DNA of 64,000 bases from Nocardia sp. CNY236 (lineage in GTDB: Bacteria; Actinomycetota; Actinomycetes; Mycobacteriales; Mycobacteriaceae). Where the stretch lies: assembly GCF_000482385.1 (NCBI RefSeq), contig NZ_AXVD01000002.1:186001-250000 (forward strand). Direction: 5' to 3'. The notes under the pieces were generated by a model. That model saw nothing but the letters and a program-made list of their open reading frames with translations, searched no databases and was not told the DNA's origin. The first letter of the stretch is position 1. Each line of letters begins with the position of its first letter. The translations under genes and the position numbers were made by a program. Positions 39,434 through 48,339 of this stretch are shown piece by piece.

Positions 39434-40392
39434 GACACGCTGGCACGCGGAACCGGAAGGCGGCGCAGCAGTTCCGCGATCACATCCTCGCCGCGGATGC
39501 GGCGCACCCACATCTCCGGCCGCAGCGTGATTCGGTGCGCAATAGCCGGGATGGCCAGCGCTTTCACGTCTTCGGGGATCACGAAGTCGCGACCGTGCAG
39601 CAATGCCCGCGCGCGGGACATCTGCACGAGGTCGAGTTCGGCGCGTGGGCTCGCCCCGACTTCGACCTGCGGATGTCCTCTGGTCGCCGCGGCCAATGCG
39701 ACGACATATCCGACCACGTCGGGATGCACGGTCACGTATTCGACCGATTGGCGCATCTCCAGCAGACCCTGCGCATCCACGACCTGGCCGACCTGCGCAG
39801 GCGCGCCACCACGTTCCAGTCGGCGCCGGATCATCTGCGTCTCGTCGTGTTCGGACAGGTATCCCAAGCGCAGCTGGATGGCGAACCGGTCGAGCTGGGC
39901 TTCCGGTAGCGGGTAGGTGCCCTCGTATTCGATCGGGTTGTCGGTGGCCAGCACGATGAACGGTTGCGGCAGCGGATAGGTCTCGCCGTCTATGCTGACC
40001 TGGCCTTCGGCCATCGCCTCCAAGAGCGCGGCCTGGGTTTTCGGCGGAGTGCGGTTCACCTCGTCGGCCAGGAGCATGTTGGTGAACACCGGACCACGTC
40101 GGAAGGTGAACCGACCGGAGGACATATCGTAGATCGTCGACCCGAGCAGATCGGCGGGTAGCAGGTCCGGGGTGAATTGTGCTCGGGTGAAGCGCAGCCC
40201 GAGCGTGGCAGCGAACGATCGCGCGATGAGCGTCTTGCCGAGGCCGGGCAGGTCTTCGATCAGTACGTGACCGCCGGACAGCACTGCGATCAGAATCAAC
40301 TGCAACTCGTCGCGCTTACCGACCACGACCCTGGACAATTCCCGGAGCACGGCCTCACTGCGTCGGACGGTCGCTTCCATCGGCATGGTCAT
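39430..40392 (-). CDS. MoxR-family AAA+ ATPase
   Basis: A 320-residue MoxR ATPase (AAA_3 plus lid). Walker A LIEDLPGLGKTLIARSFA, Walker B MLLADEVNR, sensor LATDNPIEYEGTYPLPEAQLDRF with arginine finger region, and the lid ASPRAELDLVQMSRARALLHGRDFV. MoxR ATPases act as chaperones for partner VWA/DUF58 proteins. It lies 29 bases behind the small upstream gene and overlaps DUF58. Confidence 0.92.
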   Translation of the reverse strand: MTMPMEATVRRSEAVLRELSRVVVGKRDELQLILIAVLSGGHVLIEDLPGLGKTLIARSFAATLGLRFTRAQFTPDLLPADLLGSTIYDMSSGRFTFRRGPVFTNMLLADEVNRTPPKTQAALLEAMAEGQVSIDGETYPLPQPFIVLATDNPIEYEGTYPLPEAQLDRFAIQLRLGYLSEHDETQMIRRRLERGGAPAQVGQVVDAQGLLEMRQSVEYVTVHPDVVGYVVALAAATRGHPQVEVGASPRAELDLVQMSRARALLHGRDFVIPEDVKALAIPAIAHRITLRPEMWVRRIRGEDVIAELLRRLPVPRASVS

Positions 40393-40421
40393 CGGCGTAT
40401 TCGCACCTGCCTCATCTCACG

Positions 40422-40919
40422 TCACATTCTCTGCAAGCGACACAGGATCTCCTCCAACGCCGCTCGTCCCGGCGCCGGGCTGGTCTCGTCACGCCATGCC
40501 GAATCGGCCGGATCCACCCATGGCCACAGCTCAGGTCCGAACTGGTGGATGCCCGCCGCTTCCGCCGCTCGCCGGTTCTTCGCTCCGCGCTGGCCACTGG
40601 CCAGTTCGAACTCACGGGCCAGCAAGGGACGCAGGTAACGGTCCCACTCCGCTCGGGTACCGTCGGCCCGATCGGCGAGGATCTGGGTCCTGGCCTCCCA
40701 GCTGGCCAGCATCTGCGCCGGCCCATTCGCCATACCGTCGACATCGGAGTCGTCGCGGGGGTCGCGACGAGCCGACAACGACCAGATCAGCCAGCCCAGC
40801 GCTATCGCGACCGGGATCGCGACGAAGACCGACAGCAGGTCCCGCGCACGATGCACCGCCACCAACTCGACAACCGCGACAACGATCAGGCAGGCCATCA
40901 CGGCGGCTATTCGAGTCAT
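40422..40919 (-). CDS. Two-helix membrane protein of the MoxR operon
   Basis: A 165-residue protein: two hydrophobic helices (about 5-22 and 32-50) then a charged cytoplasmic part ending LEEILCRLQRM. ATG 40919 overlaps the DUF4129 gene stop (ATGA). Similar small membrane proteins are common between DUF4129 and MoxR genes in actinobacteria. Function unknown; no named domain recognised. Confidence 0.78.
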   Translation of the reverse strand: MTRIAAVMACLIVVAVVELVAVHRARDLLSVFVAIPVAIALGWLIWSLSARRDPRDDSDVDGMANGPAQMLASWEARTQILADRADGTRAEWDRYLRPLLAREFELASGQRGAKNRRAAEAAGIHQFGPELWPWVDPADSAWRDETSPAPGRAALEEILCRLQRM

Positions 40920-41929
40920 GCCCGCTCCTTTCTCGCACGCTCGCCGGTCCGGTGCGGGTGCTGCTCGTGGTCTCGAGCACTCGTCGGCGCCTCCTCCTCG
41001 AGGTCGGCGAGCACCACGCGCAGCAGTTGTTCGGCTCGCATACGCTGCCACTCCAGCATGGCGTGCGGGCTGAATCTGGCCTCCTCGAACAGCGCTACCA
41101 GTTCTCGTGCGGACGCGTCGCGCAACGCACCTCGATCGAAGGCTCGGGCGAGTACCTCCGTGGGTGTGTCCGAGACCAGCGGGGCCGCGGAGCGCGCAGA
41201 TGCCAAGCCCTGCTCCATGGCGAGGTAGCAGGCGATGATCGCGCTGCGGGGGTCTTGGCCGGGTGCGGTCATCGCAGCGAGACCCATCTCGGCGGCACGC
41301 ACCAGCGAGTGCGCTGCGGTAGCTTCACCAGGAGGCGGAGTCGGTGCTGGAGGCGGCGACCGTCGCCGAGACGCCACCGCAACCACCACCGAGCCGGTGA
41401 CCGCGACCGCCAGCAGACCGGCGGCCGCGATACCGGTCAGCAATTGGGCGAAACCGGACGGCTCCGGTGCCGCGGTGCCCCCGGGCTCGGCCGGCGCCGC
41501 AGTGTCGTGCTGGGTAGGTGCGTCGGTGCTCGTCACGGGCGCCGCCGGCGACTCGGGCGCGTCCGAGCGGGTCGGAGCGATCGAATAGATCGCGAACCCG
41601 GCAGCGAGCAGCAGAGCCAGCACCGCGAGCACTCCGAGCACCGCCGGACCCAACCGCTCGATCCGCCACGATCGGCGCTCTTCGTCCCGCTGCGGCTGCG
41701 GCAGGGCCAGCGGCAACCGGTGCTGACCAGCGAGCACCCCAGCCACCAGGATCACGATCGAAACCGCTAGCAAGACCGGCATCAGCGCGACCGACAGTAC
41801 GGAGGGGGTGTGCTCGGCCGGCCGAGTGTCGCCGGTTCCCGGGATGTATCCGCGCAGCGCCAGGACGGCACAAACTACCAGCGTGATCAGCACGATCACG
41901 CGCAGTATCGGCGCGCGTGCCCAGGCCAC
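40916..41929 (-). CDS. DUF4129 membrane protein
   Basis: A protein of about 337 residues with four membrane helices (about 8-26, 44-66, 92-115 and 165-190) separated by a Pro/Thr/Ala-rich external loop, and a C-terminal DUF4129 domain marked by RSAIIACYLAMEQGL, DTPTEVLARAFDRG and ELVALFEEARFSPH. It probably heads the MoxR operon. The start is uncertain: GTG 41929 is annotated because residues upstream of it look non-coding. Confidence 0.78.
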   Translation of the reverse strand: MAWARAPILRVIVLITLVVCAVLALRGYIPGTGDTRPAEHTPSVLSVALMPVLLAVSIVILVAGVLAGQHRLPLALPQPQRDEERRSWRIERLGPAVLGVLAVLALLLAAGFAIYSIAPTRSDAPESPAAPVTSTDAPTQHDTAAPAEPGGTAAPEPSGFAQLLTGIAAAGLLAVAVTGSVVVAVASRRRSPPPAPTPPPGEATAAHSLVRAAEMGLAAMTAPGQDPRSAIIACYLAMEQGLASARSAAPLVSDTPTEVLARAFDRGALRDASARELVALFEEARFSPHAMLEWQRMRAEQLLRVVLADLEEEAPTSARDHEQHPHRTGERARKERA

Positions 41930-42063
41930 TGAGTTACCACCAAATCCGAGTACAGCGTGTTTGCGCACATGGTTGCATGTCGTGCGGTGCGCTCGGGACG
42001 AAATCGAGTACATCGAGCCCTTGCCGGCGCAAGCTCCGCTATGCCGAGCCGCACGCCGAACGA

Positions 42064-43101
42064 CTACTCCGCTGCCTCGGGCTCAGAGCGAGGCAGTTGA
42101 CCCAGTCGGCTCGTCATACGCTCGAGATCCGGTACGCCCCGAACGCCGCGGACGAGATCACCCAGCGCTACCGACGCGATCATGGTGAGCTCGCAGCCGG
42201 CGTCGTAGAGGACATCGATGAGGTTCACCAAACGCATCACCTGGTCCGGCGGCGCCGCGCCCAGCGGCGGAACACCGCGCAGTTCCCACCGTGGAAACTG
42301 TCGCGCGAGTTGCACATAATCCGCTGCCGACGTACGCACCGCGCACACATCGGCGAAGTCGATCGTCAGCGTAGCGCTGTCGGCAGCAATCGCCCGCACG
42401 GTTCGCCCACCTATCGGTATCTCCACCGCCGGTTCGCTCGCCCACCGCGGGGCAACGGACTGTTCGGCGCAGCCAGCGGACGCAGCTGGGGTTACCGCGG
42501 CCCGGTGTGGTCCACCGCAGCCCGGCTCCACGACGTAGCACCCGTCTGCGAATCCGGTATGGAATCCGCCGCCCGCGATACGAGCGCGATAGTCGACCGG
42601 GCCGTCGACCGGCACGACATCCATGTGGGCAAGGATCCGCTCGATGGTCGGCACGAACTTGTGGTGGAACAGCGGGTTGGGCAGTAGCTCCTGCGGCGGA
42701 TAGTTGGAGGTCACCACCACCAGCACCCGGCGGGCGAACAAGATGTCCAGTAGCCGTGCGATCAGCATCGCGTCACCGATATCGTGCACGTGGAATTCAT
42801 CGAAACACACCAGCCGGACGTCCGGCAACAGTCCGTTCACCGCAGCCCCTAGGGAACCGAATGCTCGTGCTGTGGCGTGTAATTCGACGAAAAAGTTGTG
42901 AAAGTGATAGCGCTGCTTGCGTTCCGAGTTCACCGCGGTGAAGAAGTGGTCCAGCAGCATGGTCTTGCCGCGGCCCGGTCTGCCGTACAGATAGAGACCG
43001 CGCCGACGGCGCCTCGGCCGACCGCGCCGATCGAGCAACCCTCGCATCCGGGCAACCGCCTGCATCTGATCGGAATCCCACTCGATGACATCGATTTCCA
43101 T
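42064..43101 (-). CDS. zapE: ZapE/AFG1-family ATPase
   Basis: A 345-residue P-loop ATPase of the AFG1/ZapE family. Walker A is LYLYGRPGRGKTMLLDHFF, Walker B is LVCFDEFHVHDIGDAML, then VVTSNYPPQELLPN (sensor) and RILAHMDVVPVDGPVDYR. Bacterial ZapE is linked to cell division and AFG1 to membrane protein quality control. ATG 43101 is preceded by AGGAGG at 4 bases. It is divergent from a TetR gene with a long palindrome between; the MoxR operon lies downstream. Confidence 0.88.
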   Translation of the reverse strand: MEIDVIEWDSDQMQAVARMRGLLDRRGRPRRRRRGLYLYGRPGRGKTMLLDHFFTAVNSERKQRYHFHNFFVELHATARAFGSLGAAVNGLLPDVRLVCFDEFHVHDIGDAMLIARLLDILFARRVLVVVTSNYPPQELLPNPLFHHKFVPTIERILAHMDVVPVDGPVDYRARIAGGGFHTGFADGCYVVEPGCGGPHRAAVTPAASAGCAEQSVAPRWASEPAVEIPIGGRTVRAIAADSATLTIDFADVCAVRTSAADYVQLARQFPRWELRGVPPLGAAPPDQVMRLVNLIDVLYDAGCELTMIASVALGDLVRGVRGVPDLERMTSRLGQLPRSEPEAAE

Positions 43102-43106
43102 GACAC

Positions 43107-43140
43107 CTCCTGATCCTCTACATTTGTAGAGGATCAGGAG
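43107..43140. promoter_or_regulatory. 34-bp perfect palindrome between zapE and tetR
   Basis: The left arm CTCCTGATCCTCTACA (43107-43122) and right arm TGTAGAGGATCAGGAG (43125-43140) are exact reverse complements separated by TT. It includes the ribosome site of zapE on the minus strand and lies 22 bases before the TetR ATG. It is the obvious operator of the divergent TetR regulator; as RNA it would also fold into a very stable hairpin. Confidence 0.85.
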
Positions 43141-43162
43141 ATAAACGTCTCGAAAGGTGATC

Positions 43163-43750
43163 ATGTCCACAGACGACCGGCGCACTCGGCTCGCCGAGGC
43201 GGCCATCGATATCATCGCGACGCGCGGCATCCGCGCGCTCACTCACCGCGCACTGGACACCGCCCTCGACCTACCCACGGGTTCATCCTCCTACTACTTC
43301 AACAGCAGGCGGGCACTGCTCGCAGGGGTCACCGGCCGCATCGTCGAGCGCTCACGCGCAGACTTCGCCGCAGCCCGGATCGAGCCACCTGCCGCGCGGG
43401 CAGCATTCGATTCCGATTCGATCGCGCGACACATCGCTGAGTGGGTCGATCGGATGCTGACCGAACGCGGCAACCACCTGATCGCGCGCCAAGCGCTGCT
43501 CACCGAACTGCACACCGAACCCGAGCTCCGTGCCCAGCTCGCACAGAGCTTGTTCTCGATCGAGCGCGCGCGAGAACTGTTGCACACCATCTCGAGCGAT
43601 CCGCACACCGCCGCCGCCGACTTCGTGGCGGTGTTGGAAGGTGTGGTCTTCGATCGATTCACGGGAAACCGCTCCCAGCTGGCGCCGGGTAGCGCCGCCA
43701 GCGTCGATCAAATCACGAACGTGTTGTCGGTGTATCTGACAGCCCGGTGA
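43163..43750 (+). CDS. TetR-family regulator
   Basis: A 195-residue TetR protein. The N-terminal HTH runs about 8-55 (AAIDIIATRGIRALTHRALDTALDLPTGSSSYYFNSRRALLAGV). The ligand domain is unassigned. ATG 43163 follows AAAGG by 5 bases. Divergent from zapE across the 34-bp palindrome, so it very likely represses zapE and itself. Inducer unknown. Confidence 0.85.
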   Translation: MSTDDRRTRLAEAAIDIIATRGIRALTHRALDTALDLPTGSSSYYFNSRRALLAGVTGRIVERSRADFAAARIEPPAARAAFDSDSIARHIAEWVDRMLTERGNHLIARQALLTELHTEPELRAQLAQSLFSIERARELLHTISSDPHTAAADFVAVLEGVVFDRFTGNRSQLAPGSAASVDQITNVLSVYLTAR

Positions 43751-43879
43751 GCCCGCCACGCGAACGTCTATCGTCACCGTATGCCACCGGCGCGGTCCGG
43801 GAGCCACACCCATGGGCCACCACCCTCGAGCACGCCACTCGGACAACCGCGAGTACGGGGTGCAACCGCGGCGGACCCA

Positions 43880-44548
43880 TCACCAGCCACGTTCACGCCA
43901 CTCGCCTAGGTGAGGACGCTCAGCGCCGAGCGTGGTGTCATCGCCGTGGCCGGGGTAGACAGCGGTGTCATCATCGTATTGGTCGAAGATTTTGCTGGTC
44001 AGGTCTGTAAACAGCGAGTCGAAGTCTTCAGGATTCGTTGTCCGCCCAGGGCCCCCGGGAAACAAACTGTCGCCGGTGAACAGATGTGTACGGCCTACAC
44101 CATCGGTGAATGCGAGCGTGACCGAGCCCGGCGTGTGGCCGCGCAGGTGAATCACCGAGAACTCCAAGTCCCCGATCCGGAGGGCATCACCGTCGGCGAG
44201 GAGCCGATCCGGCGGCACCGGCAGGGGACCGGCATCGAGTTCGTGTGCGGCCGTGGAGATTCCGAGTTCGGCCACTTGGGGCAATGCCCACCAGTGGTCG
44301 ATGTGCTGATGGGTGGTGACCGCGAGTTGCACTTGCCCCGGCGCTTCCTGTTCGATCAGCGCGACAATACGGTCCGCTTCGTTGGCCGCGTCGATGAGCA
44401 GCGCTGCGCCGGTCATGGCATCCTGTACCAGATAGACGTTGTTGTCGGCGCCCCCAACCGACATCTTGAGGATGCGAGCGCCCGGCACCTCACGCCGCTG
44501 CGGATTCGACCCCGGCGAGACATGACCCGTATAGGGTGTTTCGATCAT
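43880..44548 (-). CDS. Metallo-beta-lactamase fold hydrolase
   Basis: A 222-residue MBL-fold protein. Metal motif THQHIDHW (HxHxDH), a third His in LRGHTPGS, Asp in FTGDSLF and a last His in VYPGHGDDT complete a glyoxalase II-like dinuclear site. ATG 44548 is annotated (GTG 44554 is in frame). It is 66 bases behind ltp2 and likely the last gene of the fadE34-...-ltp2 operon. A thioesterase or lactonase role on a steroid CoA ester is possible but inferred. Confidence 0.85.
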   Translation of the reverse strand: MIETPYTGHVSPGSNPQRREVPGARILKMSVGGADNNVYLVQDAMTGAALLIDAANEADRIVALIEQEAPGQVQLAVTTHQHIDHWWALPQVAELGISTAAHELDAGPLPVPPDRLLADGDALRIGDLEFSVIHLRGHTPGSVTLAFTDGVGRTHLFTGDSLFPGGPGRTTNPEDFDSLFTDLTSKIFDQYDDDTAVYPGHGDDTTLGAERPHLGEWRERGW

Positions 44549-44614
44549 GATCACACCTCGATCGTAGCGACCGCGACCGGCCGGCGAGCGCATCTCACGG
44601 GACGTCGGAGGCAC

Positions 44615-45793
44615 TCACGCCGCGGACAGGACCAGACCCGAGGTAGGGACACCGGTGCCCGCGGTGACCACGATGTTCTCCACATCGTCCACCGGGTTGA
44701 CCGACGTGCCGCGGATCTGGCGAACAGCTTCGGCGATCCCGTTCATGCCATGGATATAGGCCTCGCCGAGTTGCCCGCCGTGAGTGTTCAGCGGAAGCCG
44801 GCCTCCGATCTCGATGGCACCGTCGACGATGAAGTCCTTCGCCTCACCGCGGCCGCAGAAACCGAGTTCCTCCAGTTGCATGAGAACGAATGGCGTGAAG
44901 TGGTCATAGAGGATCGCCGCCTGCATGTCCTCGGGGCGTAGCCCACTGTGCGCCCACAGCTGGTCACCGACCAGCCCCATCTCCGGCAAACCCGTCAGCG
45001 CGTCGCGATAGTAGCTGGTCATCACGTACTGATCTGCGCCGGAACCCTGTGCAGCAGCAGCGATCACCGCCGGAGGCTGCGGCAGATCTCGCGCACGTTC
45101 CACGCTGGTGACCACGATCGCGACCCCGCCGTCGGACTCCTGACAGCAGTCCAGCAGATGCAGCGGCTCGGCGATCCAACGAGAATTCTGATGATCGGCC
45201 AATGTGATCGGTTTGCCGTAGAAGAACGCCGCAGGGTTCACCGCCGCATGTTTGCGATCGGCAACTGCAACGCGGCCGAAATCCTCGCTCGTGGCACCGT
45301 AGACGTGCATGTAGCGCCGGGCGACCATCGCCACTTGCGCGGCGGGGGTTCCCAGCCCCTGTGGGTACGACCAGCCCGCGTCGATGCCCGACGACGTAGG
45401 CGCCGCGGCCAACGCCGTGGAGAACTGTCCGAACCGTGATACCGAACGCTCGTTGAACGCGCGATACGCCACGACCACATCGGCTGTGCCGGTAGCCACC
45501 GCCATAGCGGCCTGCTGGACGGTGGCACAGGCTGCGCCCCCGCCGAAGCCGATTTGACTGAAGAACGTCAGCTGCGGAATCCCGACCGCCCGGGCCACGG
45601 CGGCCTCCGTATTGGAGTCCTGGGTGAAGGTGGTCAGCCCATCGACATCCTCGGGCGTGAGGCCGGCATCCGCCAGCGCCGCAGTGACCGCCTCGGCCGC
45701 CAGTCGCAATTCACTGCGACCAGAATCCTTGGAGAAGTCGGTAGCGCCGATGCCGACAATGGCCGCCCGGCCGGACAAGCTGCGCTCAGTCAT
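44615..45793 (-). CDS. ltp2: Ltp2, steroid side-chain retro-aldolase
   Basis: A 392-residue SCP2-thiolase family aldolase matching Ltp2 (Rv3540c). With the ChsH2 DUF35 domain it cleaves the 17-hydroxy C22 CoA ester to a 17-ketosteroid and propionyl-CoA. Family features: FFSQIGFGGGAACATVQQAA, ILYDHFTPFVLMQLEELGFC with the active-site Tyr region, and LPLNTHGGQLGEAYIHGMNG. ATG 45793 overlaps the chsH1 3' end by 8 bases. Confidence 0.94.
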   Translation of the reverse strand: MTERSLSGRAAIVGIGATDFSKDSGRSELRLAAEAVTAALADAGLTPEDVDGLTTFTQDSNTEAAVARAVGIPQLTFFSQIGFGGGAACATVQQAAMAVATGTADVVVAYRAFNERSVSRFGQFSTALAAAPTSSGIDAGWSYPQGLGTPAAQVAMVARRYMHVYGATSEDFGRVAVADRKHAAVNPAAFFYGKPITLADHQNSRWIAEPLHLLDCCQESDGGVAIVVTSVERARDLPQPPAVIAAAAQGSGADQYVMTSYYRDALTGLPEMGLVGDQLWAHSGLRPEDMQAAILYDHFTPFVLMQLEELGFCGRGEAKDFIVDGAIEIGGRLPLNTHGGQLGEAYIHGMNGIAEAVRQIRGTSVNPVDDVENIVVTAGTGVPTSGLVLSAA

Positions 45794-46205
45794 GAACCCT
45801 CCGCACTGTGATGACGACCGAGGCTTTGATGTGATCGCCGAGACTGTCCTTGCCGACCACGTCGATGTGAATGTCGTCGCCGTCCAACGCGGTGACCATA
45901 CCGGTCAGCCGCAGCGTGTCACCGGCGTACAGCGGTACGCCCAGCCGCACGGCAACCGACTTCATGACCGCCCGGGGACCGGCCCAATCGGTGACGAAAC
46001 GCTGTACCAAGCCGGTGTCGGTGAGGATATTGACGAAAATGTCCTTGGAGCCACGGGCAACGGCCTTGTCCCGGTCGTGGTGCACGTCCTGAAAATCCCG
46101 GGTGGCCAGCGCCGAGCTGATCACGAACGTCGGGTCGGCCTCGATCACCAGTTCGGGCAGAACGGTGCCGACACGCACGGCCGGCGGTTCACTGCTGACG
46201 GTCAC
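45786..46205 (-). CDS. chsH1: ChsH1, hydratase subunit
   Basis: A 139-residue single-hotdog MaoC protein matching ChsH1 (Rv3541c). With ChsH2 it hydrates the C17-C20 double bond of the C22 steroid CoA. ALATRDFQDVHHDRDKA and SKDIFVNILTDTGLVQRFVTDWAGP are almost the same as the mycobacterial protein. GTG 46205 overlaps the chsH2 stop (GTGA). Confidence 0.94.
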   Translation of the reverse strand: MTVSSEPPAVRVGTVLPELVIEADPTFVISSALATRDFQDVHHDRDKAVARGSKDIFVNILTDTGLVQRFVTDWAGPRAVMKSVAVRLGVPLYAGDTLRLTGMVTALDGDDIHIDVVGKDSLGDHIKASVVITVRRVHD

Positions 46206-47137
46206 ACGACCACCTGCCAGAACGGCAGCCTCGACTCGTCGTCGAGTCGTTCGAAACCCACCTCGACCGGTAGACCGACCCGCACTTGGGCTGGGTCGAT
46301 CCCTCGTAACTCCCCTAACATGCGCACACCTTCCTCCAATTCGACCAGCGCGACCACGAACGGCACCTGCCGCCCGGGCACCTTCGGCGCATGGTGCACG
46401 ACGTAACTGAAAACGGTGCCGCGCCCGGAGGCGACGACATAGTCGGTCGACATCGACGTGTCCTGCCAGATCGCCGGAATGGGCGGGTGGCGCAGCGACC
46501 CATCCGGCAGCCGTTGAATACGCAGTTCGCCGACTGTGGTTCCCTCCCAGAAGAACTCGGTGTCCCGAGAGGGCAACGGCTTGACTCGCTCCGGCGGCGC
46601 CGACTTCGGTGCGACAGTGCCTGGCGCAAACTTCAGCAGTCGAAACAGCATCTCGGCGACCACCTCGTCGCCGACCCGCCACGTGGTCAGGAAAGTGACG
46701 AACCAGCCCTCCCCCAATGCCGTCCGCTTCGGCCCGCTGACTTCCGACAACACACTGGTGGCCGAAACCTGCTCGCCGACTTCGAGGTAACGATGATAGG
46801 TCTGCCGGCAATCGGTGCCCACCACGGAGGTATAGCCCGCGGCGTCGAACAGCGTCATGGCCGCGCCCATCGGGTCGTCGTCCGGCCGAGAACCCCTGAG
46901 CCCGAACATGGTCCACACCTGGGCCATGGCCGGCGGTGCGACCACGCCAGGATGCCCGGCAGCGCGCGCGGCCGCCTCGTCGATGTAGATGGGGTTGGTG
47001 TCGCCCAACGCCTCGACCCAGTTGTTGATCATCGGCTGGTTCACCGGATCACGCCCCATGCGGCGCGTCGATTCGCCCGCCGCCTGGATGGCCTCGACCG
47101 CGGCGATGATTTCTTCCGGAGTAGTGGTATCCGGCAC
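46202..47137 (-). CDS. chsH2: ChsH2, MaoC hydratase fused to DUF35 domain
   Basis: A 311-residue protein, same length as Rv3542c. Residues about 1-170 form a MaoC-like hotdog (DTNPIYIDEAAARAAGHPGVVAPPAMA); 190-311 form the DUF35 OB-fold (FFWEGTTVGELRIQR ... GRGTVFSYVVHHAP ... LVELEEGVRMLGELRG). The DUF35 part binds Ltp2, linking hydration to aldol cleavage. The zinc-ribbon cysteines usual in DUF35 are missing. GTG 47137 follows AAGGAG by 7 bases. Confidence 0.94.
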   Translation of the reverse strand: MPDTTTPEEIIAAVEAIQAAGESTRRMGRDPVNQPMINNWVEALGDTNPIYIDEAAARAAGHPGVVAPPAMAQVWTMFGLRGSRPDDDPMGAAMTLFDAAGYTSVVGTDCRQTYHRYLEVGEQVSATSVLSEVSGPKRTALGEGWFVTFLTTWRVGDEVVAEMLFRLLKFAPGTVAPKSAPPERVKPLPSRDTEFFWEGTTVGELRIQRLPDGSLRHPPIPAIWQDTSMSTDYVVASGRGTVFSYVVHHAPKVPGRQVPFVVALVELEEGVRMLGELRGIDPAQVRVGLPVEVGFERLDDESRLPFWQVVV

Positions 47138-47178
47138 GCGGGACTCCTTGGTTCGTTGTCGGGGCACTCGCGGGTTCG

Positions 47179-48339
47179 CTATCGGGGCACTCGCGGCAAC
47201 TGCAGTCCGGACGAGGCGACCAACTCGCGCATCACCTCGTTGACCCCACCACCGAAAGTCACCACGAGGTTCTGCTTGGTCCTGCGATCCAGCCAGGTGA
47301 GCAACTCACCGGTTGCCGGGTCGGCGGGATCGCCGTAGCGGCCGATGACTTCCTCGGCCAGTCTGCCCGCCTCTTGCAGTGACTCGGTGGAAAAGACCTT
47401 GGTCGCCGAGGCATCGGCGATCACTCGAGACCGGTCGTCGTCGACAGTGGCAGCCACCTGCCAGTTCAACAACTCGTTCACTCTGACCATGGCGTGTATT
47501 CGGCCGAGTGATCGCCGTACGTCGAGCCGACCGAGCACACCATGGGCCTGTGCCCAATCCCGCACCCGGTCGTAGAGCTGTTCGATCTTGCCGGACGGGC
47601 CCAGGCTCACCCGCTCGTGATTGAGCTGCGTCGTAATCAGCTTCCAGCCCTGGTCTACCGCCCCGACCAGCATATTCGCCGGAACACGCACATTGTCGAA
47701 ATAGGTCGCGTTGGTGTGGTGCGCCCCGTCACAGGTGATGATCGGTGTCCAGGAGTAGCCAGGGGTGGAGGTATCGACGATCAGCAGCGTGATGCCTCGG
47801 TGTCGCGCCTCGACCGAGCCGGTACGGCATGCCAGCCATACGTAGTCGGCCTCGTGCGCGCCGGTCGTGAAGATCTTCTGCCCGTTGACGATCCAGTCCC
47901 CGGACTCGTCGCGCACCGCCGAGGTGCGCAAGGCCGCCAGATCGGTACCTGCCTCGGGTTCGGAATATCCGATCGCGAAATGGATGTCACCGGACAAGAT
48001 CCCGGGCAGAAACAGCTGCTTTTGCTCCTCGCTGCCGAACTGCTGCAAGGTCGGACCCACGGTCAGCAGGGTGACCAGAGGAAGCGGGACGTCCGCTCGG
48101 ACCGCTTCGTTGAAGAAGATCTGCTGCTCGACCGGCCCGAAGCCTTGACCACCGTATTCCTTCGGCCAGCCTACGCCCAGCCAACCATCGCGTCCCATCC
48201 GCCGCACGACCGCGCGGTATGCCTCGCCATGCCGGTTCACGGCCATCTCGGCCTCCTCGTCGGCGGAGACGAGATCGGCGAAGTAGCTGCGCAACTCGTC
48301 GCGCAGCCGGCGCTGCTCGGCAGTCAGGTCGATGAACAT
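47179..48339 (-). CDS. fadE29: ChsE2 (FadE29), C22 steroid ACAD subunit
   Basis: A 386-residue ACAD matching FadE29/ChsE2 (Rv3543c). With ChsE1 it forms an alpha2beta2 dehydrogenase for 3-oxo-4-pregnene-20-carboxyl-CoA. Segments: GYSEPEAGTDLAALRTSA, GQKIFTTGAHEADYVWL and FGGGVNEVMRELVASSGL. ATG 48339; the start lies inside the end of fadE28 (16-base overlap), fitting paired subunits. Confidence 0.94.
   Translation of the reverse strand: MFIDLTAEQRRLRDELRSYFADLVSADEEAEMAVNRHGEAYRAVVRRMGRDGWLGVGWPKEYGGQGFGPVEQQIFFNEAVRADVPLPLVTLLTVGPTLQQFGSEEQKQLFLPGILSGDIHFAIGYSEPEAGTDLAALRTSAVRDESGDWIVNGQKIFTTGAHEADYVWLACRTGSVEARHRGITLLIVDTSTPGYSWTPIITCDGAHHTNATYFDNVRVPANMLVGAVDQGWKLITTQLNHERVSLGPSGKIEQLYDRVRDWAQAHGVLGRLDVRRSLGRIHAMVRVNELLNWQVAATVDDDRSRVIADASATKVFSTESLQEAGRLAEEVIGRYGDPADPATGELLTWLDRRTKQNLVVTFGGGVNEVMRELVASSGLQLPRVPR

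Noticed and set aside
45786..46916. A 376-codon minus-strand frame that includes chsH1
   Set aside because: The first part is the shadow of chsH2 in another frame; only the part from GTG 46205 matches ChsH1.
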